A stretch of DNA of 64,000 bases, taken from contig JAEWHE010000015.1 of NCBI GenBank assembly GCA_023387965.1, positions 62,001 to 126,000 of the forward strand, read 5' to 3'. Made by a program: the position numbers and the translations under genes. Shown in pieces: positions 1-8,546 of the stretch (position 1 is the stretch's first letter; each line of letters starts with the position of its first letter). The DNA comes from Bacteroidota bacterium (GTDB taxonomy: Bacteria > Bacteroidota > Bacteroidia > Flavobacteriales > Flavobacteriaceae). Below the pieces are notes generated by a model that saw nothing but the letters and a program-made list of their open reading frames with translations, did not search any database and was not told the DNA's origin.

Positions 1-1197
1 AATCCGGAAAATGTCAATAAATTATTGACAGATTTGTGGAAACCGGCTTTGGAAAAAGCAAAAATTGAAGCGGCTGACATTCAAAAAATGATGAGTGCCG
101 ATGGCGTGAAAGATAACGTAAAACCTTACGATTGGCGTTATTACACCGAAAAAATCCGCAAGCAACGTTTTGACTTAGACGAGCAAGAACTCAAACCTTA
201 TTTTAGTTTGGAAAATGTTCGTGAAGGTGTTTTTATGGTTACCGAAAAATTATACGGACTGAAATTTAAGCAGTTAGAGAATGTTCCAAAGTATCATGAA
301 GAAGTTACCGTTTGGGATGTTACCGAGGCCGATGGCAAACACGTGGGAATTTTGTACATGGATTTTTTTCCAAGAGCTTCAAAAAGAGGTGGCGCTTGGA
401 TGACATCTTACCGAACTCAAAAAATGGTAGAAAGAGAACGAAAAGCTCCGGTAATTTCTATCGTTTGTAATTTTTCTAAACCAACAGGAAATGCACCCGC
501 GCTTTTAACTTTTGACGAAGTCACCACATTTTTCCACGAATTTGGTCACGCGCTTCATGGTTTGCTTTCAAATGTAAATTATAAAAGTCTTGCAGGAACA
601 AGCGTTTCGAGAGATTTTGTAGAATTGCCTTCGCAAATTATGGAAAACTGGGCGGCAGAACCTGAAGTATTAAAAATGTATGCGAAACATTACAAAACGG
701 GAGAAGTTATTCCTGATCAATTAATTGAAAAAATGCAGAAAGCAGGCACTTTCGACCAAGGTTTTGCGACCGTAGAATATTTGGCAGCTTCGTTTTTAGA
801 CATGGATTATCATTCGCAAAAAGCTCCAATTAAGTTTGATGCCAATACTTTTGAGAAAAATTCAATGAAAAAAATTGGCTTGATTGATGCGATTATTCCG
901 AGATATAGAAGTACGTATTTCCAGCATATTTTTTCGGGAGGATATTCTGCGGGATATTACAGTTACATTTGGTCAGGCGTTTTGGATACGGATGCTTTTG
1001 AAGCCTTCAATACTACGGATCTTTTCAGTCCGGAAATGGCGAAAATGTTCCGTGAAAATATTTTGGAAAAAGGCGGAACCGAAGATCCGATGGTTCTGTA
1101 CAAAAAATTCCGTGGCCAAGAACCGAGTGTTGAACCGCTTTTGCGTAAGCGAGGTTTAGACCAAAAACCTGAAAATTTAAAGAAGATAAAAGGTTAA
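1..1197 (+). CDS. M3 family metallopeptidase (peptidyl-dipeptidase Dcp-like), 5' truncated by window edge
   Basis: The reading frame is open from the first base, so the N-terminus lies outside the window; about 398 codons of a protein that is usually near 680-715 residues are present. The zinc site HEFGH is at 535-549 in the context FFHEFGHALHGLL, and the third ligand Glu follows in the segment DFVELPSQIMENW. The C-terminal M3 fold is complete, with YSAGYYSYIWS before the final helices. Members of this family are zinc endopeptidases or peptidyl-dipeptidases that degrade short peptides. In Bacteroidota many copies carry a signal peptide and act in the periplasm, but the missing N-terminus prevents a decision here. 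Dcp versus oligopeptidase A cannot be settled from this fragment. Confidence 0.93.
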   Translation, partial: NPENVNKLLTDLWKPALEKAKIEAADIQKMMSADGVKDNVKPYDWRYYTEKIRKQRFDLDEQELKPYFSLENVREGVFMVTEKLYGLKFKQLENVPKYHEEVTVWDVTEADGKHVGILYMDFFPRASKRGGAWMTSYRTQKMVERERKAPVISIVCNFSKPTGNAPALLTFDEVTTFFHEFGHALHGLLSNVNYKSLAGTSVSRDFVELPSQIMENWAAEPEVLKMYAKHYKTGEVIPDQLIEKMQKAGTFDQGFATVEYLAASFLDMDYHSQKAPIKFDANTFEKNSMKKIGLIDAIIPRYRSTYFQHIFSGGYSAGYYSYIWSGVLDTDAFEAFNTTDLFSPEMAKMFRENILEKGGTEDPMVLYKKFRGQEPSVEPLLRKRGLDQKPENLKKIKG

Positions 1198-1198
1198 A

Positions 1199-1236
1199 AA
1201 AAAATCCTTCAGTTGTCGCTGAAGGATTTTTTTTTA
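1199..1236. terminator. Bidirectional terminator between convergent genes
   Basis: A 12-bp perfect stem (1201-1212 with 1219-1230) and a 6-nt loop lie between the M3 peptidase stop and the stop of the convergent pseudouridine synthase. A-run before and T-run after make it usable on both strands. Confidence 0.88.
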
Positions 1237-2121
1237 AATATTTTTCAAATTAATAACCTCTTGATCCGTTAGAAAACGCCAGTTTCCTCGAGGCAAATTT
1301 TTCTTCGTTAAACCAGCAAACGATACTCGGTCAATTCGCAAAACATCGTAACCAAAGTTCTCAAAAATATTACGAACTACCTTTACGTTAGCCGTTTTCA
1401 GCGTTAAACCAATCTCCGTTTTCGGCTGATCATCCACGTAAGAAATTTCTTCCACACGTAGAAAATGATCCTCCATTTTCACACCTTTAGAAATTTTTTC
1501 TAAATCCTCATATTTCAGATTTTTATCCAGAGAAACTTGATAAATTTTCGTAGAACGCTGCGTTCCCGCCGAAAATTTCCGAATCATGTCGTTGTCATTC
1601 GTAAACAAAAGCAACCCAGTTGTATTTTTGTCCATTCTGCCAATCGGTTTAATCCTGGCATTAGTCGCGTTTCGAACCAGTTCCAATACATTTCTATGTT
1701 CAAAACCTTCGTCCATCGCCGTCGTAAACGCCTTTGGTTTGTTCAGCAAAATATATTCTTTTCGTTCCGGACTCAAAATCGCGCCATCAAAATTGACCAC
1801 ATCGCCAGGCTTCACCATGTAACCCATTTCGGTCACCGGAATGCCGTTAACTTTCACATTTCCAGACTGAATGTAAATGTCCGCATCGCGACGCGAACAC
1901 ACACCAGAGTTAGAAATATATTTGTTCAAACGAATTTCTTCCGAATTTTTTTCGCGTTTCGGAGCCTGATTTGGCTTTGGAGCAGGTTTTCCAGTAGTTT
2001 CCGCAGCAGGTTTCGCCTTCGGTTTTTGCGAACGCTTCGCCATTGGCGGTTTCGATTTGCCAAAATTTTTCCCGCCGCTACGGTTTGAGGAACTTCTTTT
2101 TCCTCCGTCATTCTTGTTCAT
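1234..2121 (-). CDS. rRNA pseudouridine synthase, RsuA/RluB family, with basic N-terminal extension
   Basis: The protein has a Lys/Pro/Ala-rich N-terminal tail of about 60 residues, then an S4 RNA-binding domain (IRLNKYISNSGVCSRR) and a pseudouridine synthase domain. The catalytic Asp is in the motif GRMDKNTTGLLL. It converts a uridine in 23S or 16S rRNA to pseudouridine; the exact target cannot be read from sequence. An upstream in-frame ATG at 2139 exists, but the TATCTTTG promoter box at 2137-2144 would place that codon outside the transcript, so the ATG at 2121 was chosen. Basic N-terminal tails of this kind are common in Bacteroidota members of the family. It stands alone, convergent with the M3 peptidase. 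Confidence 0.93.
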   Translation of the reverse strand: MNKNDGGKRSSSNRSGGKNFGKSKPPMAKRSQKPKAKPAAETTGKPAPKPNQAPKREKNSEEIRLNKYISNSGVCSRRDADIYIQSGNVKVNGIPVTEMGYMVKPGDVVNFDGAILSPERKEYILLNKPKAFTTAMDEGFEHRNVLELVRNATNARIKPIGRMDKNTTGLLLFTNDNDMIRKFSAGTQRSTKIYQVSLDKNLKYEDLEKISKGVKMEDHFLRVEEISYVDDQPKTEIGLTLKTANVKVVRNIFENFGYDVLRIDRVSFAGLTKKNLPRGNWRFLTDQEVINLKNI

Positions 2122-2136
2122 CACGCTAAATTTGTG

Positions 2137-2144
2137 CAAAGATA
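2137..2144 (-). promoter_or_regulatory. Bacteroidota -7 promoter box for the pseudouridine synthase
   Basis: TATCTTTG on the minus strand matches the TAnnTTTG -7 consensus, 16 bases ahead of the chosen ATG. It decides the start codon. Confidence 0.7.
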
Positions 2145-2173
2145 CGCATTTGAAACTTCATTTTTCCAGATAA

Positions 2174-2323
2174 TTTTTTAGGAGCCAATCCTGCTTTCCA
2201 CTTCAATCTTTTTTTAGCAATTGCTTTTTTTGCAAGCCACAAAAGGAGCTTCCGCTGGTCGCTCTTTTGTGTCAGCAAAAAATAGCATTCCCAAAAAAAG
2301 GATTTCCGTTTCAATCAGGGCTA
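2174..2323. repeat. Flavobacterial bipartite intergenic repeat, copy 1
   Basis: The element opens with TTTTTTAGGAGCCAATCC, continues with CTGCTTTCCACTTC, holds a variable middle, and closes with AAAAAAAGGATTTCCG and AGGGCTA. The same start and end words recur at 8402-8473 (inverted), 53333-53392 (shortened) and partly at 60540-60610. It fills most of the 340-bp gap between the pseudouridine synthase and the UbiA gene. No gene is supported inside; the short ORFs here look like repeat translation. Confidence 0.65.
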
Positions 2324-2374
2324 ATGACGTAGCAATCGATTAGCCAATTACAATAAAATTTTTAGCTATTTTTT

Positions 2375-2447
2375 GTCATTCCAACGAAAGAGGAATCTCA
2401 CAATCTTTAATTACTTCGAATGGAGATTCCTCCTTCGTCGGAATGAC
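2375..2447. repeat. Dispersed inverted repeat GTCATTCC...GGAATGAC, copy 1
   Basis: The left arm 2375-2400 and right arm 2423-2447 pair as GTCATTCC, AGAGGAATCTC against GAGATTCC, GGAATGAC, giving a long hairpin. A second copy with nearly the same arms is at 10745-10807. It could end transcription or be a REP-like element. Confidence 0.75.
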
Positions 2448-2475
2448 AAGTTTTGAATAAGAGAGCTAACATTTT

Positions 2476-3435
2476 TTACAAAAAATTACCAGCCAACAAC
2501 ATCTTTTTACCATGCCATAAAACCGTCGGATCAATCAAAATAATACAAAAAACGCCTGCTACAATCAGCATTTTTAGCACATTATGCAACAATAAAAAAT
2601 CGGGTTTTGCAACGGACATCCATAGTTTTATCAACACAAAAATCAAGGCAATCAAACACGCGTAAAAATAAATGACCATGTAACCCACTTCGTAAATATC
2701 AACTAAAAGATAAACCGGGAAAATGGTCAAAATGCTCAAAACCGTTATGGCAATTTTCGAAGTTCTTTCGCCATAAACCACCGGAATTGTTTTGTAATCG
2801 GTTACAAAATCGCCTTTCATGTTTTCAAGATCTTTAATCATTTCGCGTATCAAAATAATTAAAAATAAAAATCCGGCATGACTAAAAATGATGCCTAATT
2901 TCTGCCAATCGTATTCTTCATATTGGCCTTTAAAAAAGTAGAGCAAAATTCCGAAAAAAGGAAAAATAGCCAACAAAGCAGCTGTCAAATTCCCAATAAT
3001 CGGGTATTTTTTTAATTTATGCGAATAAAACCAAATCAAAAAAATATAAACCGAGTAAAAAACGCTCACTCGCCACGACACGAAATACGCCAGCAAAACC
3101 GCGAGAAAATTCAAAGAAAAATATACGTAAAGTTTGGTTTTTTGACTTACCAATCTGTCCAACATCGATTTGTTCGGGCGGTTGATGAGGTCTTTTTGGG
3201 CATCGTAAAAATTATTAATGATATATCCCGAAGCAATGCAAAAACTCGAAACCAAAACCAAAATAAACAAGTTTAAATCGAGAATCACATCTAAAGCACG
3301 AGTATTTTCGGGCGTTAAAATAAATACCGCCGAAAGATATTGCGCCAAAACAATTATGGGAATGTTGTAGCCTCTTACCACAGAAAACAAACTGATAATT
3401 TTCATTACGAGAAGTTTGTTTTTTCTGCTTAACAT
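2476..3435 (-). CDS. UbiA family prenyltransferase (geranylgeranylglycerol-phosphate synthase-like)
   Basis: A polytopic membrane protein of about 319 residues with 8-9 hydrophobic segments. The two Asp-rich UbiA motifs are visible: NNFYDAQKDLINRPNKS in the first cytosolic loop and KDLENMKGDFVTDYKT in the second. UbiA enzymes transfer an isoprenoid chain to an acceptor at the membrane; flavobacterial proteins of this type are commonly annotated as geranylgeranylglycerol-phosphate geranylgeranyltransferases, but the acceptor is not proven by sequence. The start was set at MLSRKNK (3435) instead of a longer in-frame ATG at 3483. It lies downstream of mvk and mvaD on the same strand, so the isoprenoid-making and isoprenoid-using genes are probably co-transcribed. 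Confidence 0.88.
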   Translation of the reverse strand: MLSRKNKLLVMKIISLFSVVRGYNIPIIVLAQYLSAVFILTPENTRALDVILDLNLFILVLVSSFCIASGYIINNFYDAQKDLINRPNKSMLDRLVSQKTKLYVYFSLNFLAVLLAYFVSWRVSVFYSVYIFLIWFYSHKLKKYPIIGNLTAALLAIFPFFGILLYFFKGQYEEYDWQKLGIIFSHAGFLFLIILIREMIKDLENMKGDFVTDYKTIPVVYGERTSKIAITVLSILTIFPVYLLVDIYEVGYMVIYFYACLIALIFVLIKLWMSVAKPDFLLLHNVLKMLIVAGVFCIILIDPTVLWHGKKMLLAGNFL

Positions 3436-3533
3436 CTTTTTGGGGTAAAAGGTTTTGGGTTTACGGTCTAAGATTTTGACCAAAACTTAAATTTTTCTCG
3501 AAAAACTTTCGGATTTTCACTTTTGACTTTTGA

Positions 3534-4472
3534 CTAAAACTGATAAACCACTTCAAGTTTATAATCTTTCAACGCTTCTTTGGCTTTTTGTAAATCGCGG
3601 GTAAATCCAAGGATGTAACCGCCACCACCAGAACCGCAAAGTTTTAAATAATAATCGTTAGAGTCGATTCCTTTTTGCCAAATACCGTGAAATTGCTCGG
3701 GAATCATTGGTTTAAAATTATTCAAAACCACTTTAGAAAGTTTTTTGGTATTTGAAAGCAATCCTTTGATGTCGCCATGCAAAAAGTTGTCGATGCTGGC
3801 GTCCGTATATTTCACAAATTGATTTTTTACCATCGTTCGGAAACCTTTGTCTTTCAAGCTTTCCATGAAAAGTTGCACCATTGGAGCGGTTTCTTTTACT
3901 TTTCCCGAATCTAATAAAAATACGGCCCCTTTCCCGTCCAAAGTTTGTGTTGGAATTCCGGTAGCTTCAATATTATCGTGCGAATTGATTAAAATTGGAA
4001 TGCTCAAATAACTATTCAACGGGTCTAAACCAGAACTCGTTCCATGGAAAAACGATTCCATTTTGGAGAAAATTTGCTTCAGTTTCAGCAATTTTTCACG
4101 GGTTAAATTTTCCAAAACCGTAATTTTATTTTCGGCATATTGGTCATAAATAGCAGCAACCAAAGCGCCACTACTTCCTATGCCGTAACCTTGCGGAATG
4201 CTAGAATCAAAGTACATTCCGGCATCAATATTTTGTTTTAAAGTTGTAATGTCAAAAGTAACCAAATCAGGATTTTCTTTTTGCATTTGATCCAAATAAT
4301 CCACCAATCGTTTCAAACTTTCGTTGGATTTTTTTGCCTCATCAGAAAGAATGTCTTCAACTTTCAATCCGCCGTTGAAAAAATTATAAGGAATGGCCAA
4401 ACCTCGAGAACCTCTGTTGATCGCGTGTTCTCCGAAGAGTAATATTTTGGAGTAAAATAACGGTCCTTTCAT
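3534..4472 (-). CDS. mvk: Mevalonate kinase (GHMP kinase)
   Basis: A 312-residue GHMP kinase. The N-terminus SKILLFGEHAI is the typical mevalonate kinase opening, the nucleotide loop is PQGYGIGSSGALVAA near residue 95, and the C-terminal GHMP motif is CGSGGGGYILGF near residue 280. It phosphorylates mevalonate with ATP in the cytosol. It sits 27 bases after mvaD on the same strand, which supports a mevalonate pathway role. The rest of the pathway (HMG-CoA reductase and a further GHMP kinase) is at 36.4-38.7 kb. Confidence 0.93.
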   Translation of the reverse strand: MKGPLFYSKILLFGEHAINRGSRGLAIPYNFFNGGLKVEDILSDEAKKSNESLKRLVDYLDQMQKENPDLVTFDITTLKQNIDAGMYFDSSIPQGYGIGSSGALVAAIYDQYAENKITVLENLTREKLLKLKQIFSKMESFFHGTSSGLDPLNSYLSIPILINSHDNIEATGIPTQTLDGKGAVFLLDSGKVKETAPMVQLFMESLKDKGFRTMVKNQFVKYTDASIDNFLHGDIKGLLSNTKKLSKVVLNNFKPMIPEQFHGIWQKGIDSNDYYLKLCGSGGGGYILGFTRDLQKAKEALKDYKLEVVYQF

Positions 4473-4499
4473 ATCTTGTTTACTGGAGTTTAAATAAAA

Positions 4500-5594
4500 T
4501 TACAACTTTTTTGCACCAAAACCAATTTCGTCGCAAATATATTGCGAGTTTTGGCAATAGCCAACTAATTCAGCTTTAATAAATTCCAAAACATTTTCAC
4601 GAACGTTTTCGGGATATAAAACGTGGACATTTGCGCCAGCATCAAGGGTAAAACAAACTGGAATTTTAGTCTCATTTCTGAATTTCCAAATCTTGTTGAT
4701 GATTTCCAAAGTATTCGGTTTCATCAGAATAAAATACGGCATTGAAGTCATCATCATCGCATGCAAAGTCAGGGCTTCGCTTTCGACAATCTTGATGAAT
4801 TCGTCCAAGTTCCCGGATTCTAAAACGATTTTTATTTTTGACAAATTTTCGTGCGCTTGCGCAAAACGACGATCTGCAAAAGGATGATCGTGCATCAAAT
4901 CATGCCCAACTGTGCTCGAAACTTGTTTTTCGCCTTTATCAACAAGCAAAATCGTGTCTTGATAATTCTTGAAATTTTCATGGATATTATTCGGAAATTC
5001 AACTCCAAACAAATCAGAAGCCTTTTCAAACGAAGCATTTTCGCCCCAAATCACCACGTTTCCTTTCACGCTTCTGCAAGCACTTCCCGAACCTAATCGC
5101 GCTAAAAATGAAGCTTTTTGGAAAAAATATTCATCCGACATTTCTGTCCCGAAGTTTCGGGATAATTCTTTTTCCAAGCTCATCAAATTCATCGCCAAAG
5201 CCGACATTCCCGAAGCCGAAGAGGCAATTCCTGAACTGTGAGGAAAAGTGTTTTCGGTGTCAATCGTAAAATGATACTCTTTTAAGAAAGGCAGATATTG
5301 TTGGATTCTTTCAAAAAATTTCTGGATTTTCGGCTTGAAATCTTCCTTCGGTTTTCCTTCAAACAACAAATCGAAAGAAAAATTTTCTGCTGTTTCTTTT
5401 TTGGAAAAATGCAAGGAAGTAATCGTCTTGCAATTGTGCAACGTAAAACTAATCGACGGATTTGCGGGAATCTGATTTTCCTTTTTTCCCCAATATTTCA
5501 CCAGTGCGATGTTACTAGGAGCGCTCCATTTTACCGAACCTTTTTCAACTGAATTTGTATAATTTTCCGGAATAAAATCCTTTTCAAGAACCAT
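4500..5594 (-). CDS. mvaD: Diphosphomevalonate decarboxylase
   Basis: A 364-residue GHMP-fold decarboxylase that makes isopentenyl diphosphate. Signature segments are ALVKYWGKKENQIPANPS near residue 30, the phosphate loop PHSSGIASSASG near residue 118, SGSACRS, and the active-site Asp in FTLDAGANVHVLYP. It is first in the mvaD-mvk-ubiA run, with a TATCTTTG promoter box just upstream. An oddity is the 16-bp palindrome at 5147-5162, which adds the residues SRNFG after LEKEL in a surface-like stretch without breaking the frame. From memory of the family, this stretch is usually shorter, so the palindrome looks inserted. Confidence 0.95.
   Translation of the reverse strand: MVLEKDFIPENYTNSVEKGSVKWSAPSNIALVKYWGKKENQIPANPSISFTLHNCKTITSLHFSKKETAENFSFDLLFEGKPKEDFKPKIQKFFERIQQYLPFLKEYHFTIDTENTFPHSSGIASSASGMSALAMNLMSLEKELSRNFGTEMSDEYFFQKASFLARLGSGSACRSVKGNVVIWGENASFEKASDLFGVEFPNNIHENFKNYQDTILLVDKGEKQVSSTVGHDLMHDHPFADRRFAQAHENLSKIKIVLESGNLDEFIKIVESEALTLHAMMMTSMPYFILMKPNTLEIINKIWKFRNETKIPVCFTLDAGANVHVLYPENVRENVLEFIKAELVGYCQNSQYICDEIGFGAKKL
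5147..5162. repeat. 16-bp palindrome TCCCGAAGTTTCGGGA inside mvaD
   Basis: The sequence is a near-perfect palindrome, and the same word with small centre changes occurs at 8386, 29104, 29450, 29493, 53366 (incomplete) and 60587. Here it is translated as part of SRNFG. Confidence 0.8.
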
Positions 5595-5608
5595 AGAAAT
5601 ATTTTTTG

Positions 5609-5616
5609 CAAAGATA
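5609..5616 (-). promoter_or_regulatory. -7 promoter box for the mvaD-mvk-ubiA run
   Basis: TATCTTTG on the minus strand, 15 bases before the mvaD ATG, matches TAnnTTTG. No clear -33 TTTG was identified. Confidence 0.6.
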
Positions 5617-5672
5617 CTTTTTTTAAGCTGAAAATTACCGCAGATTCACAGATTGCTACGGATTAATTTATG

Positions 5673-5680
5673 TAAATTTG
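5673..5680 (+). promoter_or_regulatory. -7 promoter box for tspO
   Basis: TAAATTTG matches TAnnTTTG; a TTG about 17 bases upstream could be the -33 element. It lies in the divergent gap between mvaD and tspO. Confidence 0.5.
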
Positions 5681-5734
5681 TAAGAGACAGATTGGTTTTT
5701 TTTCGAAATCAGAATTTAACTTAGAAAAAGGAAA

Positions 5735-6214
5735 ATGAATAAATACACAAGAATATTGGTTTTGGTAGCAACGTGCTTGGTCGTTGGTTATTTTTCCAGT
5801 TTGGTAACGCAAGAAAGTGTGGACACTTGGTTTCCAACGATTAACAAACCAAGTTTCAATCCGCCGAATTGGGTTTTTGCGCCAGTTTGGACCACTTTGT
5901 ACATTTTTATGGGAATTGCCGGCGGTTTGGTTTGGCACGAAATTAATTCGCCAAGAAAACAAGAAGTTAAAAATGCCATCCTGTTTTTTGCTATCCAATT
6001 GGCGTTGAATGCGTTGTGGTCGTATTTGTTCTTCGGACTGAAAAATCCTTTGTTAGCTTTGATCGAGATCGTTCTGCTTTGGTTGATGATTTATGAAACC
6101 TATATCAAATTCGCCAAAATCAATAAATTTTCAGGTTATTTATTCATCCCGTATTTGCTTTGGGTAAGTTTTGCGACGGTTTTGAACGCAAGTATTTGGT
6201 GGCTTAATAAGTAA
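5735..6214 (+). CDS. tspO: TspO/MBR family tryptophan-rich sensory protein
   Basis: A 159-residue protein with five hydrophobic helices, the usual size and topology for TspO. Typical conserved residues are WFPTINKPSFNPPNWVFAPVWT in the first loop (read as two overlapping motifs), many Trp residues in the helices, and the LNALWSYLFFG segment. Family members bind tetrapyrroles and cholesterol-like ligands in membranes; the role in Bacteroidota is not settled. The gene stands alone, divergent from mvaD. No operon partner is evident. Confidence 0.93.
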   Translation: MNKYTRILVLVATCLVVGYFSSLVTQESVDTWFPTINKPSFNPPNWVFAPVWTTLYIFMGIAGGLVWHEINSPRKQEVKNAILFFAIQLALNALWSYLFFGLKNPLLALIEIVLLWLMIYETYIKFAKINKFSGYLFIPYLLWVSFATVLNASIWWLNK

Positions 6215-6368
6215 ACAGTTTTCAGTAATCAGTTCTCAGTAAATGGGCTAGCTCCAAACGCAAAAAGAATTTGAACCGTTGAAATGATTTCAAAGTTGGA
6301 ACAAATCTGCGCTAATCTGTGACCCGAGGACCAAAGGTCGAACGGACGAAGTAAATCCGTGGTAAAAA

Positions 6369-7589
6369 TTAAATCGAATTCGCCACAATAAACCCGCTTG
6401 TCCAAGCATTCTGGAAATTAAAACCTCCAGTAATGGCGTCGATATTAACAATTTCGCCAGCAAAAAATAAATTTTGATGGAGTTTGCTTTCCATCGTTTT
6501 AAAATTGATTTCCTTTAAATCAATTCCGCCAGCGGTCACAAATTCTTCTTTAAAGGTACTTTTTCCGTTGACTTGAAATTGTCCGTTTGTGAGTTGATTG
6601 GCCAAGTTTTGAAGTTGATTTTTAGACAAATCTGCCCATTTTGTTTCTTCGGAAATTCCGGAAGCCAAAACCAAACTTTCCCATAAACGGTTTGTAATTT
6701 CAAAAGGCGATTTCTTGGAAACTGTTTTTTTCGAATGTTCTAATTTTAGTTCTTTCAGCATCGCTTCGGTATCATCTGTTTCCACATCATTTAACCAATT
6801 CACAAAAATGGTAAATTGGTAATTTTTTTCTGCCAAAATTCTCGCTCCCCAAGCCGATAATTTTAAAATTGCAGGTCCGCTCATTCCCCAATGTGTAACA
6901 AGCAAAGGTCCTGTTGACGTCAATTTGCTGTCTTTTACTTTTACCGAAACTTGCGCAGAAACGCCTGGCAATTCCTTTATTCTGGAATCTTTTATGTTGA
7001 AGGTAAATAGCGACGGAACAGGTGAAACAATTGAATGTCCGAATTCTTGAAGCATTTCCCACATTTTGGGGTTGCTTCCCGTTGCCAAAACTAATTTCTC
7101 GCATGCGTATTGTTCGTTTTGGGTTTCGATTTTCCAAAAATTTCCGTCCGAAGTTTCCGATTTGTAAATCGATTGCACGCTTTGTCCAGTCAAGACTTGA
7201 ATGCCCAATTTTTTTGTTGCCGAAGTAAAACAGTCGATAATCGTTTGCGAAGAATTGGAAATTGGAAACATTCGTCCGTCTTCCTCGATTTTCAATTCAA
7301 CGCCGTGTTTTTCAAACCATTCAATCGTGTCGCCGGAACAAAATTGATGGAACGGTCCACGTAATTCTTTTTCGCCACGCGGATAAAATTTAACCAATTC
7401 GTTCGGCTCAAAACAAGCGTGTGTCACGTTGCATCTTCCGCCTCCGGAAATTCTGACTTTCGTCAAAACATCTTTGCCACGCTCCAAAATGGCAATTTTC
7501 AGTTTCGGATTTTTTTCTGCAATGTTGATGGCCGTAAAAAATCCGCCGGCTCCACCGCCAACGATGATGATGTCGAAATTCTGGCTCAT
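6369..7589 (-). CDS. HI0933/BaiN-type FAD-dependent oxidoreductase
   Basis: A 406-residue flavoprotein. The dinucleotide-binding motif IIVGGGAGGFFTA is at the N-terminus, followed by the family signature RISGGGRCNVTH near residue 50 and the C-terminal FAD motif TAGGIDLKEI...GEIVNIDAITGGFNFQ. The HI0933 family also includes enzymes reported as bile-acid reductase BaiN and as aminoacetone oxidase, but the substrate here cannot be told. It overlaps the upstream phosphodiesterase by four bases (ATGA), so the two are translated from one transcript. Confidence 0.9.
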   Translation of the reverse strand: MSQNFDIIIVGGGAGGFFTAINIAEKNPKLKIAILERGKDVLTKVRISGGGRCNVTHACFEPNELVKFYPRGEKELRGPFHQFCSGDTIEWFEKHGVELKIEEDGRMFPISNSSQTIIDCFTSATKKLGIQVLTGQSVQSIYKSETSDGNFWKIETQNEQYACEKLVLATGSNPKMWEMLQEFGHSIVSPVPSLFTFNIKDSRIKELPGVSAQVSVKVKDSKLTSTGPLLVTHWGMSGPAILKLSAWGARILAEKNYQFTIFVNWLNDVETDDTEAMLKELKLEHSKKTVSKKSPFEITNRLWESLVLASGISEETKWADLSKNQLQNLANQLTNGQFQVNGKSTFKEEFVTAGGIDLKEINFKTMESKLHQNLFFAGEIVNIDAITGGFNFQNAWTSGFIVANSI

Positions 7590-8272
7590 ATTCTTTCTGG
7601 AAAATCGGTGATGATTCCGTTTACTTTATAATCTTTTATTCGTTCGATGTCTTCGGTTTCGTTGACTGTCCACGGAAAAATTTTGAAACCTTGTTTCTGA
7701 ATTTCCTGCACATTTTGTTCCGTTAAAAGGCTGAAATGTGGATGTATGGCTTTCGCCAAAATTTCCCGTGCCACTTCCATTGCGGTTTCCAAATCGTCTT
7801 CAGTTAAAACACCAAAATTTAGTTTAGAATTTAAACAGAATGCTTGTCGCAATTGCTCATGATCAAAACTTGAAATCAAGAAATTATTGTTTGAAAACTG
7901 ATTTTTTGCGATGGCATTTTCAATTATTTTCACAATGGGTTTTGCGGTATTCTTTCCTTTTAGTTCGATGTTAATGAGTTTTCCGGAAGGTACAATTTCT
8001 AAAACTTCTTCCAATGTTGGAATCTGAAATTGTTTTTCAATCTTGAGTTTTTTTAAATCCGCTAAAGAAAATTCGCTTATTAATCCGGTTCCGTTTGTGG
8101 TTCGATCAACAGTAAAATCGTGAATAACTACAACTTCTCCGGTTTTACATATGTGGACGTCAAGCTCAATTCCATCAGCGTTTTGTGAAAAAGCTTTCTG
8201 AAAAGAGGGAAGTGTGTTCTCGGGTTGATGTCCTTTTGCACCACGATGTCCGATGTTCAATATTTTTTTCAA
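7586..8272 (-). CDS. Glycerophosphodiester phosphodiesterase
   Basis: A 228-residue TIM-barrel protein of the GDPD family. The N-terminal motif GHRGAKGHQPENT, the metal-binding GIELDVH and the second catalytic His in VIHDFTVDRTTNGTG are all present. It hydrolyses glycerophosphodiesters to glycerol-3-phosphate and an alcohol. There is no signal peptide, so the enzyme is likely cytosolic, as in UgpQ. It is first in a two-gene unit with the flavoprotein (ATGA overlap); a TAATTTTG promoter box lies 15 bases upstream. Confidence 0.92.
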   Translation of the reverse strand: MKKILNIGHRGAKGHQPENTLPSFQKAFSQNADGIELDVHICKTGEVVVIHDFTVDRTTNGTGLISEFSLADLKKLKIEKQFQIPTLEEVLEIVPSGKLINIELKGKNTAKPIVKIIENAIAKNQFSNNNFLISSFDHEQLRQAFCLNSKLNFGVLTEDDLETAMEVAREILAKAIHPHFSLLTEQNVQEIQKQGFKIFPWTVNETEDIERIKDYKVNGIITDFPERI

Positions 8273-8286
8273 GAGAAGATTTTTGG

Positions 8287-8294
8287 CAAAATTA
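8287..8294 (-). promoter_or_regulatory. -7 promoter box for the GDPD/flavoprotein pair
   Basis: TAATTTTG on the minus strand matches TAnnTTTG, 15 bases ahead of the ATG at 8272. Confidence 0.5.
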
Positions 8295-8385
8295 AGGTTT
8301 TATTTTTTTTTGCGACAGATTACATGGATTTGAAAAGGATTTTTGACGAAGATTGGAACGAAGTTTAAAAGAAGCCTAAAGATTG

Positions 8386-8473
8386 TCCCGAAGTTTCGGG
8401 ATAGCCCCGACAGAAGTGGCATCCTTTTCTTTTTTTGGTTTAAAAAAAAGAAAAGATAAAACGGATGGCGGGA
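8386..8473. repeat. 16-bp palindrome joined to flavobacterial bipartite repeat, copy 2 (inverted)
   Basis: Positions 8386-8401 are TCCCGAAGTTTCGGGA. From 8402 the sequence reads TAGCCCCGACAGAAGTGGC, then ATCCTTTTC, an A/T-rich inverted stretch, and GGATGGCGGGA, which is the reverse of the element at 2174-2323. Together they fill most of the 274-bp gap between the GDPD gene and the T9SS protein gene; no gene is seen here. Confidence 0.65.
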
Positions 8474-8510
8474 AAATGGATTAAAAAATGCCTATTGATT
8501 GGCTTCCTCT

Positions 8511-8539
8511 AAAAAAAAATCCCGGCATGTTGAACCGGG
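8511..8539 (-). terminator. Terminator of the minus-strand maltose operon
   Basis: On the minus strand the stem TCCCGG/CCGGGA (8534-8539 with 8520-8525) is followed by nine T. It lies directly after the stop of the small T9SS protein gene. Confidence 0.85.
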
Positions 8540-8546
8540 AAATTTG

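Noticed and set aside
1537..2088. 183-residue plus-strand ORF opposite the pseudouridine synthase
   Set aside because: Arg/Phe-rich antisense shadow with no recognisable domain.
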